Position numbers and translations under genes: made by a program. From the NCBI GenBank assembly GCA_030530045.1, contig JAUMVS010000034.1:1-12680 (forward strand): 12,680 nt of DNA, read 5' to 3'. This DNA comes from Phoenicibacter congonensis. GTDB lineage: Bacteria; Actinomycetota; Coriobacteriia; Coriobacteriales; Eggerthellaceae. Within the stretch, counting starts at the first letter, position 1; each line of letters begins with the position of its first letter. Below are positions 1 through 6,651 of this stretch, one piece after another. The notes below the pieces were generated by a model. That model ran no database searches. It worked only from the letters and a program-made list of their open reading frames with translations, and had not been told where the DNA came from.

Positions 1-383
1 ATCCATAGCAGAAGAGCAATGATACCAAGAATAATGATTTTCGTGCGGCCCGAAAAACTTAAAAATTTGCTCACTACGGGGTTGTCTAAAAAGCTAGCAG
101 GAGCAACAGAAGGCGTGGCTTGCTTTTTTGAGCTTGAAGCTTTAGCGAAATTAGGTCTGCTTGAACCAGAAACCGAAGTTCTGGGACGCGAAGTGTTTCT
201 TTTTGAAGTCGAGCTTTTAGAAACTGAAGGTTTCTGTGTTCTTCTTGACTGACTACGAGAAGCAGATGTTGAAGGCCTTGAACTTGCACCACTGCGCGAC
301 ACATCGCCTTTGTTAGAAGAAGTTGGCTTTGTGCTTTGTGATGTTGAGGTTTTTCTTACAGTTGGTTTTCTCTTAGTAGGCAT
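1..383 (-). CDS. Partial gene: basic Ser-rich protein with a membrane segment (possibly FtsB/DivIC-like), 3' end off the window
   Basis: An open frame starts at ATG 383-381 and stays open to base 1 (127 codons plus two bases), so its C-terminus lies outside. It overlaps the last 11 bases of pgsA in another frame, implying translational coupling. About the first 95 residues are rich in Ser, Thr, Lys, Arg and Pro, with almost no acidic residues and little hydrophobic content. They look like a disordered cytoplasmic tail. Residues from about 111 read SGRTKIIILGIIALLLW, a positively flanked hydrophobic stretch that begins a membrane segment. A basic disordered tail followed by one membrane helix fits a small single-pass division protein of the FtsB/DivIC type, but the diagnostic coiled coil would be beyond the edge, so this is only a guess. 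The reading frame is well supported; the function is not. Confidence 0.6.
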   Translation of the reverse strand, partial: MPTKRKPTVRKTSTSQSTKPTSSNKGDVSRSGASSRPSTSASRSQSRRTQKPSVSKSSTSKRNTSRPRTSVSGSSRPNFAKASSSKKQATPSVAPASFLDNPVVSKFLSFSGRTKIIILGIIALLLW

Positions 384-948
384 TGCTCTCATCACCTGTT
401 TTTAGAGCTTTAATGCCTTGAAAAACGTAGTAACAAGTAACAGCTATTTGCAGTGCAACTCCAGCGTAGACAAACCAAATGCCAGCTTCGTTAATGAATA
501 GCAAGCACATTCCAAAGAAAAGCAGGGCCGTTGCGGCTTTGCCAGGATAAATCACAGGGATTCTCACGTGGCGATATTTTAAAAGCCAATAACCGCCGCA
601 AAGCATGAAAATCTCACGAGCAAAAACGATAATCATGACCCAAAGTGGAAGGCCGCAGAAAAGGTAGGTCCCAACAACACCAGAAGCCATCAAAAGCGTA
701 TCAACTGCAGGGTCTAAAAGCTGACCAAGCTTTGTGACACAATTGAAGCGACGCGCAATTTGCCCGTCAAGAAAGTCGGTTGAACAAGCGATTGCATAGA
801 CAACAAGGGCCGCGATTTTCTGACCGACAAATAGAAGAATTAAGAAAGCAGGCACCATCAAAAGCCTGATGCTAGAAATGACATTCGGCACCGTTAGGAT
901 TTTGTTGGAGACCTGCTCTTTGTTAGCTGTTACCTGCGAATTTTTCAC
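373..948 (-). CDS. pgsA: CDP-diacylglycerol--glycerol-3-phosphate 3-phosphatidyltransferase (phosphatidylglycerophosphate synthase)
   Basis: This integral membrane enzyme of the CDP-alcohol phosphotransferase family makes phosphatidylglycerophosphate from CDP-diacylglycerol and glycerol-3-phosphate, the committed step to phosphatidylglycerol and cardiolipin. The family signature is complete: D58-x2-D61-G62-x2-A65-R66-x8-G75-x3-D79-x3-D83. These aspartates bind the metal and the CDP moiety. About five or six hydrophobic segments follow, and 191 residues is normal for PgsA. The start is GTG (948-946), with a hydrophilic stretch of roughly 18 residues before the usual LTVPNxISxIR beginning. There is no Shine-Dalgarno; instead a perfect TATAAT lies seven bases upstream of the GTG, suggesting leaderless translation. 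It follows echF by 21 bases, so read-through from the hydrogenase operon is also possible. Another CDP-alcohol transferase (for example cardiolipin or phosphatidylinositol-phosphate synthase) cannot be fully excluded, but the length and N-terminal pattern favour PgsA. Confidence 0.88.
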   Translation of the reverse strand: MKNSQVTANKEQVSNKILTVPNVISSIRLLMVPAFLILLFVGQKIAALVVYAIACSTDFLDGQIARRFNCVTKLGQLLDPAVDTLLMASGVVGTYLFCGLPLWVMIIVFAREIFMLCGGYWLLKYRHVRIPVIYPGKAATALLFFGMCLLFINEAGIWFVYAGVALQIAVTCYYVFQGIKALKTGDESNAY

Positions 949-961
949 GCAAGTGATTATA
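949..961 (-). promoter_or_regulatory. Putative -10 element (TATAAT) for leaderless pgsA
   Basis: Read on the minus strand, a perfect TATAAT (961-956) is followed by the seven bases CACTTGC and then the GTG start codon of pgsA. Transcription would be expected to begin at or within a base of that GTG, giving an mRNA with no 5' leader. This agrees with the absence of any Shine-Dalgarno. No good -35 hexamer is visible at 16-18 bases; that region is the 3' end of echF. The TATAAT match and spacing are seen directly; the promoter function is inferred. Confidence 0.5.
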
Positions 962-969
962 TATCATGT

Positions 970-1344
970 TTAGTTTTCGACTGGAGCTTTGGGCTTCTTC
1001 TCGGGGAGATTAACCACAACTTCATCCAGATGTTTTACACGAGAAACTGACTCATAATGAGGGTCCATTGTAAGACATTTTTTTGGGCATGCCTCAATGC
1101 ATGAGGAGCAAGTGATGCAACGGAAGTGATCGATTGACCATTTTTTGGCTGGTCGCGAAACCACAATTGCATCGCACGGGCAAGTCTTTGAACACTTGCC
1201 GCAAAGAATACATTTGCTCTCATCGATTACAATTTTGCCTTTTTGACCAGGGTAAGGTTCTTTTTTAACAACTGGATAGGTCAGCGTCTCCTTTTTCTTG
1301 AAGATGCTGGGGATTGTCATTGAAACAAAATTTAAAACGCTCAT
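970..1344 (-). CDS. echF: Ech-type [NiFe] hydrogenase subunit EchF, two-cluster ferredoxin-like (NuoI homologue)
   Basis: This is the small iron-sulfur subunit that passes electrons from reduced ferredoxin toward the EchC cluster and the nickel site on the cytoplasmic face. Two classical 4Fe-4S motifs are present: C45-x2-C48-x2-C51-x3-C55-P and C76-x2-C79-x2-C82-x3-C86-P. They sit in a 124-residue protein without membrane helices, as expected for the NuoI/HycF/EchF family. The ATG at 1344 has a GGGGAG Shine-Dalgarno in the 16-base gap after echE. It is the last hydrogenase gene of the operon. The C-terminal 25 residues beyond the second cluster are hydrophilic and Lys/Pro-rich. The clusters are certain; the name EchF rests mainly on the perfectly conserved operon order. 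Confidence 0.9.
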   Translation of the reverse strand: MSVLNFVSMTIPSIFKKKETLTYPVVKKEPYPGQKGKIVIDESKCILCGKCSKTCPCDAIVVSRPAKKWSIDHFRCITCSSCIEACPKKCLTMDPHYESVSRVKHLDEVVVNLPEKKPKAPVEN

Positions 1345-1360
1345 TTACTCTCCCCTTTCC

Positions 1361-2449
1361 CTATCTCTCGGTGCATGAAATGCACGGGTCAATTGTCAAA
1401 ACAATCATGTTTACGTCAGCTAAGTCGCAACCTTGAAGTGCTGTCGTCATGCCAGCAATGTTTTGAGAAGTTGGTGTTCTCATTCTCATGCGGGCAAGAT
1501 TTTCAGATCCATTTCCACGAGCGTAGTAGTAGCATTCACCGCGAGGTTGCTCCAAAACGTTAGATGCCTGCTTGCGGTCAGGAACAGCACCTTTCACAGC
1601 AGTAGCAATTTCGCCATCTGGAATGAGATCAACCATTTGCTTAATGATTGCAATTGATTGGTTAACTTCTTTAATTCTCACCTTTACACGTGCCAAGCAG
1701 TCGCCTTCAGTTGCGGTGATTGGCTCGAAGTTCTTAAGGTTTGCATAGGCACCCTTGCCGAAAAGTCGAACATCATATTCAAGACCAGACGCGCGACCAA
1801 AAGGACCAACCATCGAAAGAGCATGTGCTTCTTCTTTTGTAATGGTGCCAACACCAGCACATCTGTTTTTGATTGTTGAGTCTTTGAGCATTGTGTTTGT
1901 GATTTTTTGATAGTCACTTTCAAGGCTATCAAGGATGTCACAAATTGCATGAAGTTCTGAATTCTCGATGTCGCGATTTACGCCGCCAACCTTGTTTGCA
2001 GAAAGGATAACTCTGCCGCCGGTTGTCTTTTCGAAAATGTCGAGCACATGCTCGCGAAGTCTCCAGCAATGCATGAATAGCGACTCAAATCCAAAGGCAT
2101 CAGCTGCAAGGCCAAGCCATAGCAGATGCGAATGAATTCTTGAAAGCTCATGCCAAATAACGCGCAAATATTGTGCACGCTCTGGAACTTCAACTTCCAT
2201 GATTTTCTCAATTGTCTCGGCATAGCCAAGTGTGTGGCCAAACGCACAAATGCCGCAAATGCGCTCAGCGAAATAGATGAATTGATGATAGTCGTGCTTT
2301 TCGACCATCTTTTCAAGTCCACGATGAATAAAACCAATTTGAGGTATGGCTTTTATAACCTTTTCGTCCTCAACCACAAGATCAAGATGAAGTGGCTCAG
2401 GGAGAACTGGATGCTGTGGACCAAATGGGATTACTGATGATTTAGCCAT
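1361..2449 (-). CDS. echE: Ech-type [NiFe] hydrogenase large (catalytic) subunit EchE
   Basis: This catalytic subunit holds the Ni-Fe(CN)2CO centre and reduces protons to H2 or the reverse; it is homologous to NuoD of complex I. All four cysteine ligands are visible: C65-G-I-C68 in the motif ERICGIC, and C356-x2-C359 in the C-terminal motif DPCISCTER. A NuoD protein would lack these, so this is a hydrogenase. The protein ends at R362, directly after the last motif. The C-terminal peptide normally removed by a maturation protease is therefore absent, as reported for some other group 4 enzymes (CooH/EchE type). Its ATG overlaps the echD stop (TAATG), with a strong GGAGGAGG Shine-Dalgarno inside echD, indicating translational coupling. 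Its activity needs nickel, matching the importer operon next door. The 362 residues fit the family. Confidence 0.94.
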   Translation of the reverse strand: MAKSSVIPFGPQHPVLPEPLHLDLVVEDEKVIKAIPQIGFIHRGLEKMVEKHDYHQFIYFAERICGICAFGHTLGYAETIEKIMEVEVPERAQYLRVIWHELSRIHSHLLWLGLAADAFGFESLFMHCWRLREHVLDIFEKTTGGRVILSANKVGGVNRDIENSELHAICDILDSLESDYQKITNTMLKDSTIKNRCAGVGTITKEEAHALSMVGPFGRASGLEYDVRLFGKGAYANLKNFEPITATEGDCLARVKVRIKEVNQSIAIIKQMVDLIPDGEIATAVKGAVPDRKQASNVLEQPRGECYYYARGNGSENLARMRMRTPTSQNIAGMTTALQGCDLADVNMIVLTIDPCISCTER

Positions 2450-3024
2450 TATTCCTCCTCCCCTTCACTTTTGTTGTCTGTTTTGTCATTTTCTTCTGCA
2501 GGTGCAGACGCATCCGCAGGTTTTTCCTCAGCCGCTGGTGCTTCAGAATCTTGTGTTTTAGCCTCTGCTGCAGCTGCTTTCTTAGCGGCAGCCTCAGCTT
2601 TTGCTTTTGCGATTTTTGCAGCTTTAGCAGCGGCAATCTTAGCTTCCTTCTCGCGACGAGCAAGCTCTTCAGCTGAAATTACAGTCATTGGCTTGTCTTC
2701 GGAAAGCGCATAGAATTGACCAGCAAAATCAAGCTTTAAGTCGTTAAACGTAATTCCGAACAAGTCATGAATTTCGTTCTCGCAAACAAATGCTTCAAAA
2801 AATAAATCGGTAATAGAATCAACTGCAGCATCTTTTGCAAGACCATCAACGTTGTAGTCCTTAAGCTCGCCTTCTGTTGTCATAAAGGTGTAGACAAGGT
2901 CAATGCAGTCGTCATAGTTAATTGCCAGAATTTGAACGTAGCGATTCCCAGCTTCATGCATCTCGGATGCAATTTCATGAATTTTTTCTGCCTCAAGAGG
3001 TGTGTAGTTTTGTTTAAATTCCAT
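2449..3024 (-). CDS. echD: Ech-type hydrogenase subunit EchD (NuoC-like) with long charged C-terminal tail
   Basis: This hydrophilic subunit is homologous to NuoC / the HycE N-terminal domain and supports the large subunit in the peripheral arm. Residues 1-115 form the conserved part, including ENEIHDLFGITF (82-93), the family signature of a NuoC 30-kDa domain. After about residue 117 the sequence becomes low complexity: an Ala/Lys/Glu stretch to about 156 that should form one long charged helix, then an acidic Ala/Pro/Glu tail to 191. Known EchD proteins end near the conserved domain, so the tail is unusual. The start is ATG 3024, with the Shine-Dalgarno AGGTGA overlapping the stop of echC (TAGAGGTGA). 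The stop overlaps the echE start. The identity is well supported by motif and operon position; the tail has no assignable function. Confidence 0.88.
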   Translation of the reverse strand: MEFKQNYTPLEAEKIHEIASEMHEAGNRYVQILAINYDDCIDLVYTFMTTEGELKDYNVDGLAKDAAVDSITDLFFEAFVCENEIHDLFGITFNDLKLDFAGQFYALSEDKPMTVISAEELARREKEAKIAAAKAAKIAKAKAEAAAKKAAAAEAKTQDSEAPAAEEKPADASAPAEENDKTDNKSEGEEE

Positions 3025-3033
3025 GATTCACCT

Positions 3034-3645
3034 CTATTCTTCTGCTTTATCGTTGGCAGCTTCAGCTTTTTCGTCACTGCCATTTTCTTCAGTAGTTTCT
3101 TCAGCTGCAGCAGCTGTTTCTTCTATTGCCTCGGCTTTTGCCTCTTCGGAAGCTTCAGAGTCGTCGCCTTCATTTTGTGCAGGCTCTTCTTGACCAGGCT
3201 TTTTGCCAGCCTTCATCGCTTCAGCCTTTTCCTCAAGGATCGCGCAAGCCTCAACAACAGCATCGATTAAGGTCTCAGGGCGAACTGCACAGCCTGGTGC
3301 ATAAACATCAACAGGAATTGCTTTATCAACGCCGCCCAAAACGTTGTAGCAATCGTGAAAAATGCCGCCTGAGCAGGCACAAATTCCGCAAGCTACAACA
3401 ACTTTTGGCTCTAGCATCTGATCATAAATTTCGCGAATAACTTTAATGTTTCGCTCATTTACAGAACCAGTAACCATAAAAATGTCAGCTTGCTTTGGGT
3501 TGCCAGTATTAATAACACCAAAACGCTCAGCGTCAAAGCCTGGGCAAAGCGTAGCTAGAACCTCGATGTCACATCCATTGCAGCTTGAAGCGTCGTAATG
3601 GATGACCCAAGGTGATTTAGATAAATATGAAGTCTTAGTACTCAA
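3034..3645 (-). CDS. echC: Ech-type hydrogenase small subunit EchC (NuoB-like) with acidic C-terminal tail
   Basis: This small subunit carries the proximal 4Fe-4S cluster that delivers electrons to the Ni-Fe site. The probable ligands are C22 and C25 (SCNGCD), C89 (GICACSGG) and C119 (PGC), matching the NuoB/HycG pattern. C34, C86, C91 and C99 are additional cysteines. The conserved domain ends near residue 138. Residues 141-203 form an Ala/Glu-rich tail with 22 Asp/Glu and 6 Lys, not expected in EchC, which is usually about 140-160 residues. The start is a TTG at 3645-3643, chosen because a strong GGGGGA lies six bases upstream just after the echB stop, and no ATG or GTG precedes the cluster motif. 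It is cotranscribed with the echB and echD neighbours. Confidence 0.9.
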   Translation of the reverse strand: MSTKTSYLSKSPWVIHYDASSCNGCDIEVLATLCPGFDAERFGVINTGNPKQADIFMVTGSVNERNIKVIREIYDQMLEPKVVVACGICACSGGIFHDCYNVLGGVDKAIPVDVYAPGCAVRPETLIDAVVEACAILEEKAEAMKAGKKPGQEEPAQNEGDDSEASEEAKAEAIEETAAAAEETTEENGSDEKAEAANDKAEE

Positions 3646-3651
3646 ATTATT

Positions 3652-3657
3652 TCCCCC
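3652..3657 (-). promoter_or_regulatory. Ribosome binding site deciding the TTG start of echC
   Basis: On the minus strand GGGGGA lies between the echB stop codon and the TTG of echC, with six bases of spacing. It is the only good start signal near the N-terminus and supports TTG initiation. Confidence 0.6.
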
Positions 3658-3660
3658 AAA

Positions 3661-4572
3661 CTAAAGTACAAGGAGAACAAACAGGTTTGCAACTCCGCAC
3701 ACAAAAGCAACGGACCAAGCGCTGAAAAGCATGAGTTGCCATTTTACACGTGCCGCATTGGCATCGATAACAATCTCCAAGAACCACACTGCAAGTGCCA
3801 CAACAATTGCAATCACAATTGAAACTGGGTTAGAGCTGACAAAGAAAAGTGCAACCCAACCTAGGAAAAGCACAGTCTCGAGCCAGTGAGTAATCTCGAG
3901 CAAAGCAAGTGTGCGACCTGACATTTCAGTTGTCATGCCACTAACAAGCTCTTGGTGAGCATGGTGAGAAGATGACAGGTCAAACGGTGATTTACGAAGC
4001 TTAATAGTGAGCACGTAAACCAAACCGATAAAAGCAATCCAGCATGTTGTGATTGCAGGCGAATCAAAGCTTAAGAAAGTGCGAACATCCATCGAACCCG
4101 TGACGCTAGCGCCGTTTCCCATTGCAAAGATTGCAAGAACAACCGCATAGAAAAGAACCATTGGCTCGTAGGACATAACCTGCAAAATTTCACGAGCTGC
4201 GCCTGCTTCGGAATATGGACTCCTTGATGAATAGGCAGCCAAAATTACCATGAGCGCAGAAAGCGAGATGACAAAAATGCAAAGCAAAAGGTTTCCGCCG
4301 CCAAAAAAGATTCCACCAGCGAGGAAAGCAAGCACAAGCCCAAAGACGATGTATGCACGCTCGGAAGTGTTGATGGAAGCTTTTTCCTTCTGAAAAAGTT
4401 TTTTTACATCGTAGTAGGGCTGCAACAGTGGAGGTCCAACACGACCTTCCATCTTAGCAGCGATAACGCGCTCTGCACCAGCGAGCAAGCAGCCCAGCAC
4501 TGGACCTAAAACTCCAAACGCTACTATTCCGGCAAGGAGCTTTAAAAGATATGCAACATCAAAATAAATCAT
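3661..4572 (-). CDS. echB: Ech-type hydrogenase membrane subunit EchB (NuoH-like)
   Basis: This integral membrane subunit is homologous to NuoH/HycD. It anchors the hydrogenase module and connects electron transfer to the ion-pumping subunit. About eight hydrophobic segments are readable in 303 residues. NuoH-type motifs are present: AER at 33-35 followed by GRVGP at 43-47 in the first cytoplasmic loop, SPFD at 195-198, and the HHAHQELV...TEMSG block (203-219), whose glutamates E208 and E216 correspond to the conserved acidic residues of this family. The ATG at 4572 lies three bases after the echA stop, with G-rich sequence across that junction serving as the Shine-Dalgarno. This position directly after echA and before echC is canonical for ech operons. 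NuoH of a complex I is the alternative, excluded by the nickel-binding EchE in the same operon. Confidence 0.92.
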   Translation of the reverse strand: MIYFDVAYLLKLLAGIVAFGVLGPVLGCLLAGAERVIAAKMEGRVGPPLLQPYYDVKKLFQKEKASINTSERAYIVFGLVLAFLAGGIFFGGGNLLLCIFVISLSALMVILAAYSSRSPYSEAGAAREILQVMSYEPMVLFYAVVLAIFAMGNGASVTGSMDVRTFLSFDSPAITTCWIAFIGLVYVLTIKLRKSPFDLSSSHHAHQELVSGMTTEMSGRTLALLEITHWLETVLFLGWVALFFVSSNPVSIVIAIVVALAVWFLEIVIDANAARVKWQLMLFSAWSVAFVCGVANLFVLLVL

Positions 4573-4575
4573 TCC

Positions 4576-6516
4576 CTACCCCAAATAAATAACGATCGAA
4601 TAAACAATGGAAATAACAATTAGCGCAGCGCCAAAGGCTTGAACCACTGGAGTGATGCTTTCCCCGAAGTATTTCTCCAGGTAGAAGTTTCTCGTTGTTG
4701 CTTCCACAGGCTCACCCAAAGAGCCAGCAAATTCACGCTTGCTAGAATCGGCTGTAGCGCCTGCGAGATAGGGCGTGAGCTCGCGGTCGTCGGCTTTTCT
4801 CTCTTTTCCAACAACACAGAAAAGGAAGTAAATCATTGCCAGCGAGAGAACTGCACACAACACAAGAGTCTCAAAGGACACAAAACCTGTTGGGTAAATT
4901 GAGGTTGAGAGCAGCGAAGATGCTGTTTTATCAACCACAAACACCGAAAGCAAAGGCATGAAAATGTTTGCAAGTGCAAGCAAGGTTGCCATCAAATAGA
5001 ACGTAAATGCTTCTGATTTAGTGACCGTCTTCTCAACATTTTCGGAGCAAGAAGAAATGCCTGCTAGTTTACCGAGCCATTTAGCCCAGTACATAAATGT
5101 TGCAGCCGAGCCAAAGCAAAGGAAAACAATCAATGTGAGGTTTTTGAAATCGAAACTTGCAATGATTGCGCCCCATTTTGCAATGAGCATTCCGAATGGT
5201 GCGACAAACATAACAAGGATTCCAAACATCATGAACCTTGCAAGTTTTGGCATGCGATCGAAGAGCAAATCGAAGCTTTCAATGTCGCGGCTGCCAATGT
5301 GATGCTCAGCTGTGCCAACGCAAAGGAAGAGCATTGATTTAGCAATTGCATGGAAGATGATGAGCATTACAGCTGCCCAAATTGCAATGTCGGTGCCGAT
5401 GCCAGCACACATTGTAATGAGGCCGAGGTTAGCAATTGTTGAATAGGCCAAAACACGCTTGCCGTTCGATTGCGAAATTGCAAAAAGCGAAGCAAATAGG
5501 AATGTGAGACCACCAATTAAAGCAACGCTCATTCCAGTGAATTGGCAAACTGCAAACAAAGGTGCAAGTTTTACAAGCAGGAAGACTCCAGCTTTAACCA
5601 TTGTTGAAGAGTGGAGCAAAGCCGATGTTGGTGTTGGTGCGACCATAGCGCCCAAAAGCCAAGTGTGGAATGGCATTTGTGCAGCCTTGGTGAAACCTGC
5701 AAGAGCAAAAAGTGCAAGCGGCACAACCACAACGCTTTGGTTTGTGAGGCCAATCTTAATAAACTCACTGAATTCTGCAGTGCCTGCGAATTTGCATGAC
5801 AGGAAAATTGCCACAGCAAAAGCAAGACCACCAATCAAGTTAAGGGTGATTTGCAAGAACGAGTTTTTGATGGCTTCTTCTGTCTTTGTATAGCCAATCA
5901 AAAGGAACGAGCAAACTGTCGTGATTTCCCAGCCGCAAAGCATCCAGTTCATGTCATTTGAGAAAACAATCAAGAACATCGCTCCCAAAAACGCAATGCA
6001 CACTGCGAAGAAGAATGACCTTCTGTCTTTTGCGTCTTTTGGTTCATGCTTCTGGAAGTCGGACATGTAGCCGATTGCATAGATACAAATGCCGCTGCCG
6101 ATGATGCCGATGATGAGCGTCATCACAAGCGAGAGCATGTCGACCGACAAACCGTTCGTTACATGAACAGCTGCTTTTTCAGGGCAGAACTCGAGATAGA
6201 TTTCAAAACCTAACTGCAGAACTGCCAGGATTGCAGGTATTGCTTTTTTGTATTTAAAGCAATAACCCAGGACGAGGACCATCAACAAAATGTTTATGCC
6301 GAAGCAAATGTAGTCAACTGCATGAGACGTGAAGTTAATCAGCAGTTTTGAGTCAGCTACGCCAGAAGCATAGTTGATGGCTGTAAATGCAATTGCCAAA
6401 CAAGCGGTGGCAGCACAGGCGATGCAAACAATCGTGTCGCGTGCCTTGCCTTTCAGCGCTAGGCTAAGCAGTGCACCTACAAAAGGGATGAGAATAAGTG
6501 TAAATATAGTTTCCAT
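4576..6516 (-). CDS. echA: Ech-type hydrogenase ion-translocating membrane subunit EchA (NuoL/Mrp antiporter-like)
   Basis: This is the large antiporter-like subunit expected to move H+ or Na+ as ferredoxin electrons reduce protons. Many hydrophobic helices are readable. The Proton_antipo_M family core is recognisable: WE at 202-203 followed by VCSFLLIGY, K283 in FTKAAQMPFHTWL, APTPTSALLHSSTMVKAG with K314, and H395/K399 in FHAIAKS (numbering from the upstream TTG). A hydrophilic loop before the last helix is typical of EchA/HyfB-type proteins. I place the start at ATG 6516, giving 646 residues. An in-frame TTG at 6534 would add six residues, but it overlaps the putative extended -10 and has no Shine-Dalgarno. 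The ATG has none either, so translation may be leaderless. It is the first gene of the operon, transcribed away from the nickel importer. Confidence 0.92.
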   Translation of the reverse strand: METIFTLILIPFVGALLSLALKGKARDTIVCIACAATACLAIAFTAINYASGVADSKLLINFTSHAVDYICFGINILLMVLVLGYCFKYKKAIPAILAVLQLGFEIYLEFCPEKAAVHVTNGLSVDMLSLVMTLIIGIIGSGICIYAIGYMSDFQKHEPKDAKDRRSFFFAVCIAFLGAMFLIVFSNDMNWMLCGWEITTVCSFLLIGYTKTEEAIKNSFLQITLNLIGGLAFAVAIFLSCKFAGTAEFSEFIKIGLTNQSVVVVPLALFALAGFTKAAQMPFHTWLLGAMVAPTPTSALLHSSTMVKAGVFLLVKLAPLFAVCQFTGMSVALIGGLTFLFASLFAISQSNGKRVLAYSTIANLGLITMCAGIGTDIAIWAAVMLIIFHAIAKSMLFLCVGTAEHHIGSRDIESFDLLFDRMPKLARFMMFGILVMFVAPFGMLIAKWGAIIASFDFKNLTLIVFLCFGSAATFMYWAKWLGKLAGISSCSENVEKTVTKSEAFTFYLMATLLALANIFMPLLSVFVVDKTASSLLSTSIYPTGFVSFETLVLCAVLSLAMIYFLFCVVGKERKADDRELTPYLAGATADSSKREFAGSLGEPVEATTRNFYLEKYFGESITPVVQAFGAALIVISIVYSIVIYLG

Positions 6517-6524
6517 AAGTAGGT

Positions 6525-6533
6525 ATTTTAGCA
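6525..6533 (-). promoter_or_regulatory. Putative extended -10 (TGCTAAAAT) of the ech operon, leaderless spacing
   Basis: On the minus strand TGC-TAAAAT (6533-6525) matches an extended -10 element, with TAAAAT differing from TATAAT at one position. Eight bases separate it from the ATG of echA at 6516, so transcription would start at or one to two bases before that ATG. No Shine-Dalgarno exists upstream of either candidate start, consistent with a leaderless mRNA. The -35 region is poor (TTCAAT-like at about 19 bases). This is inference from sequence spacing. Confidence 0.42.
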
Positions 6534-6623
6534 ACGCGGGTTATTTAGCATTGAACTCGATAAACATATTTCGGGTAAACGTAGCAGGCGTGCTTCTAAT
6601 ACCAATTTAATCCCTGGTAAATT

Positions 6624-6651
6624 TCGACTTCTTGCTCGCATGTGTTACAAT
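6624..6651 (+). promoter_or_regulatory. Putative promoter of the nickel importer operon
   Basis: An extended -10 element TGT-TACAAT (hexamer 6646-6651, one mismatch to TATAAT) is preceded by TCGACT (6624-6629, four of six matches to TTGACA) with a 16-base spacer. The predicted start, near 6658, leaves a leader of about 35 bases that carries the GAGGAG Shine-Dalgarno (6681-6686) six bases before the ATG at 6693. The left arm of the inverted-repeat operator overlaps the -10 hexamer, as expected for repression. Confidence 0.55.

Noticed and set aside
19..252. Plus-strand frame of 77 codons at the left edge
   Set aside because: It lies antisense to the partial minus-strand gene that overlaps pgsA. 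Its Leu/Glu-rich translation is a shadow of Ser/Lys/Arg codons, and it has no Shine-Dalgarno or neighbour support.
2932..3270. Plus-strand frame rich in Phe, Ser and Cys across echD/echC
   Set aside because: It is the antisense image of the Lys/Glu/Ala-rich tail of EchC and the start of EchD. The apparent hydrophobicity comes from complementing acidic and Lys codons.
5459..5893. Plus-strand frame of 144 codons inside echA
   Set aside because: It is antisense to the most conserved antiporter motifs of EchA, with no start signal and no plausible protein features.
1361..6516. Respiratory complex I (nuo) cluster instead of a hydrogenase
   Set aside because: EchE retains both CxxC nickel-ligand motifs, which NuoD lacks. 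The order and count of six genes match ech, with no NuoE/F/G-type genes.
6517..6534. TTG 6534 as the start of echA
   Set aside because: There is no Shine-Dalgarno before it and it overlaps a good extended -10. ATG 6516 starts directly at the first membrane helix.
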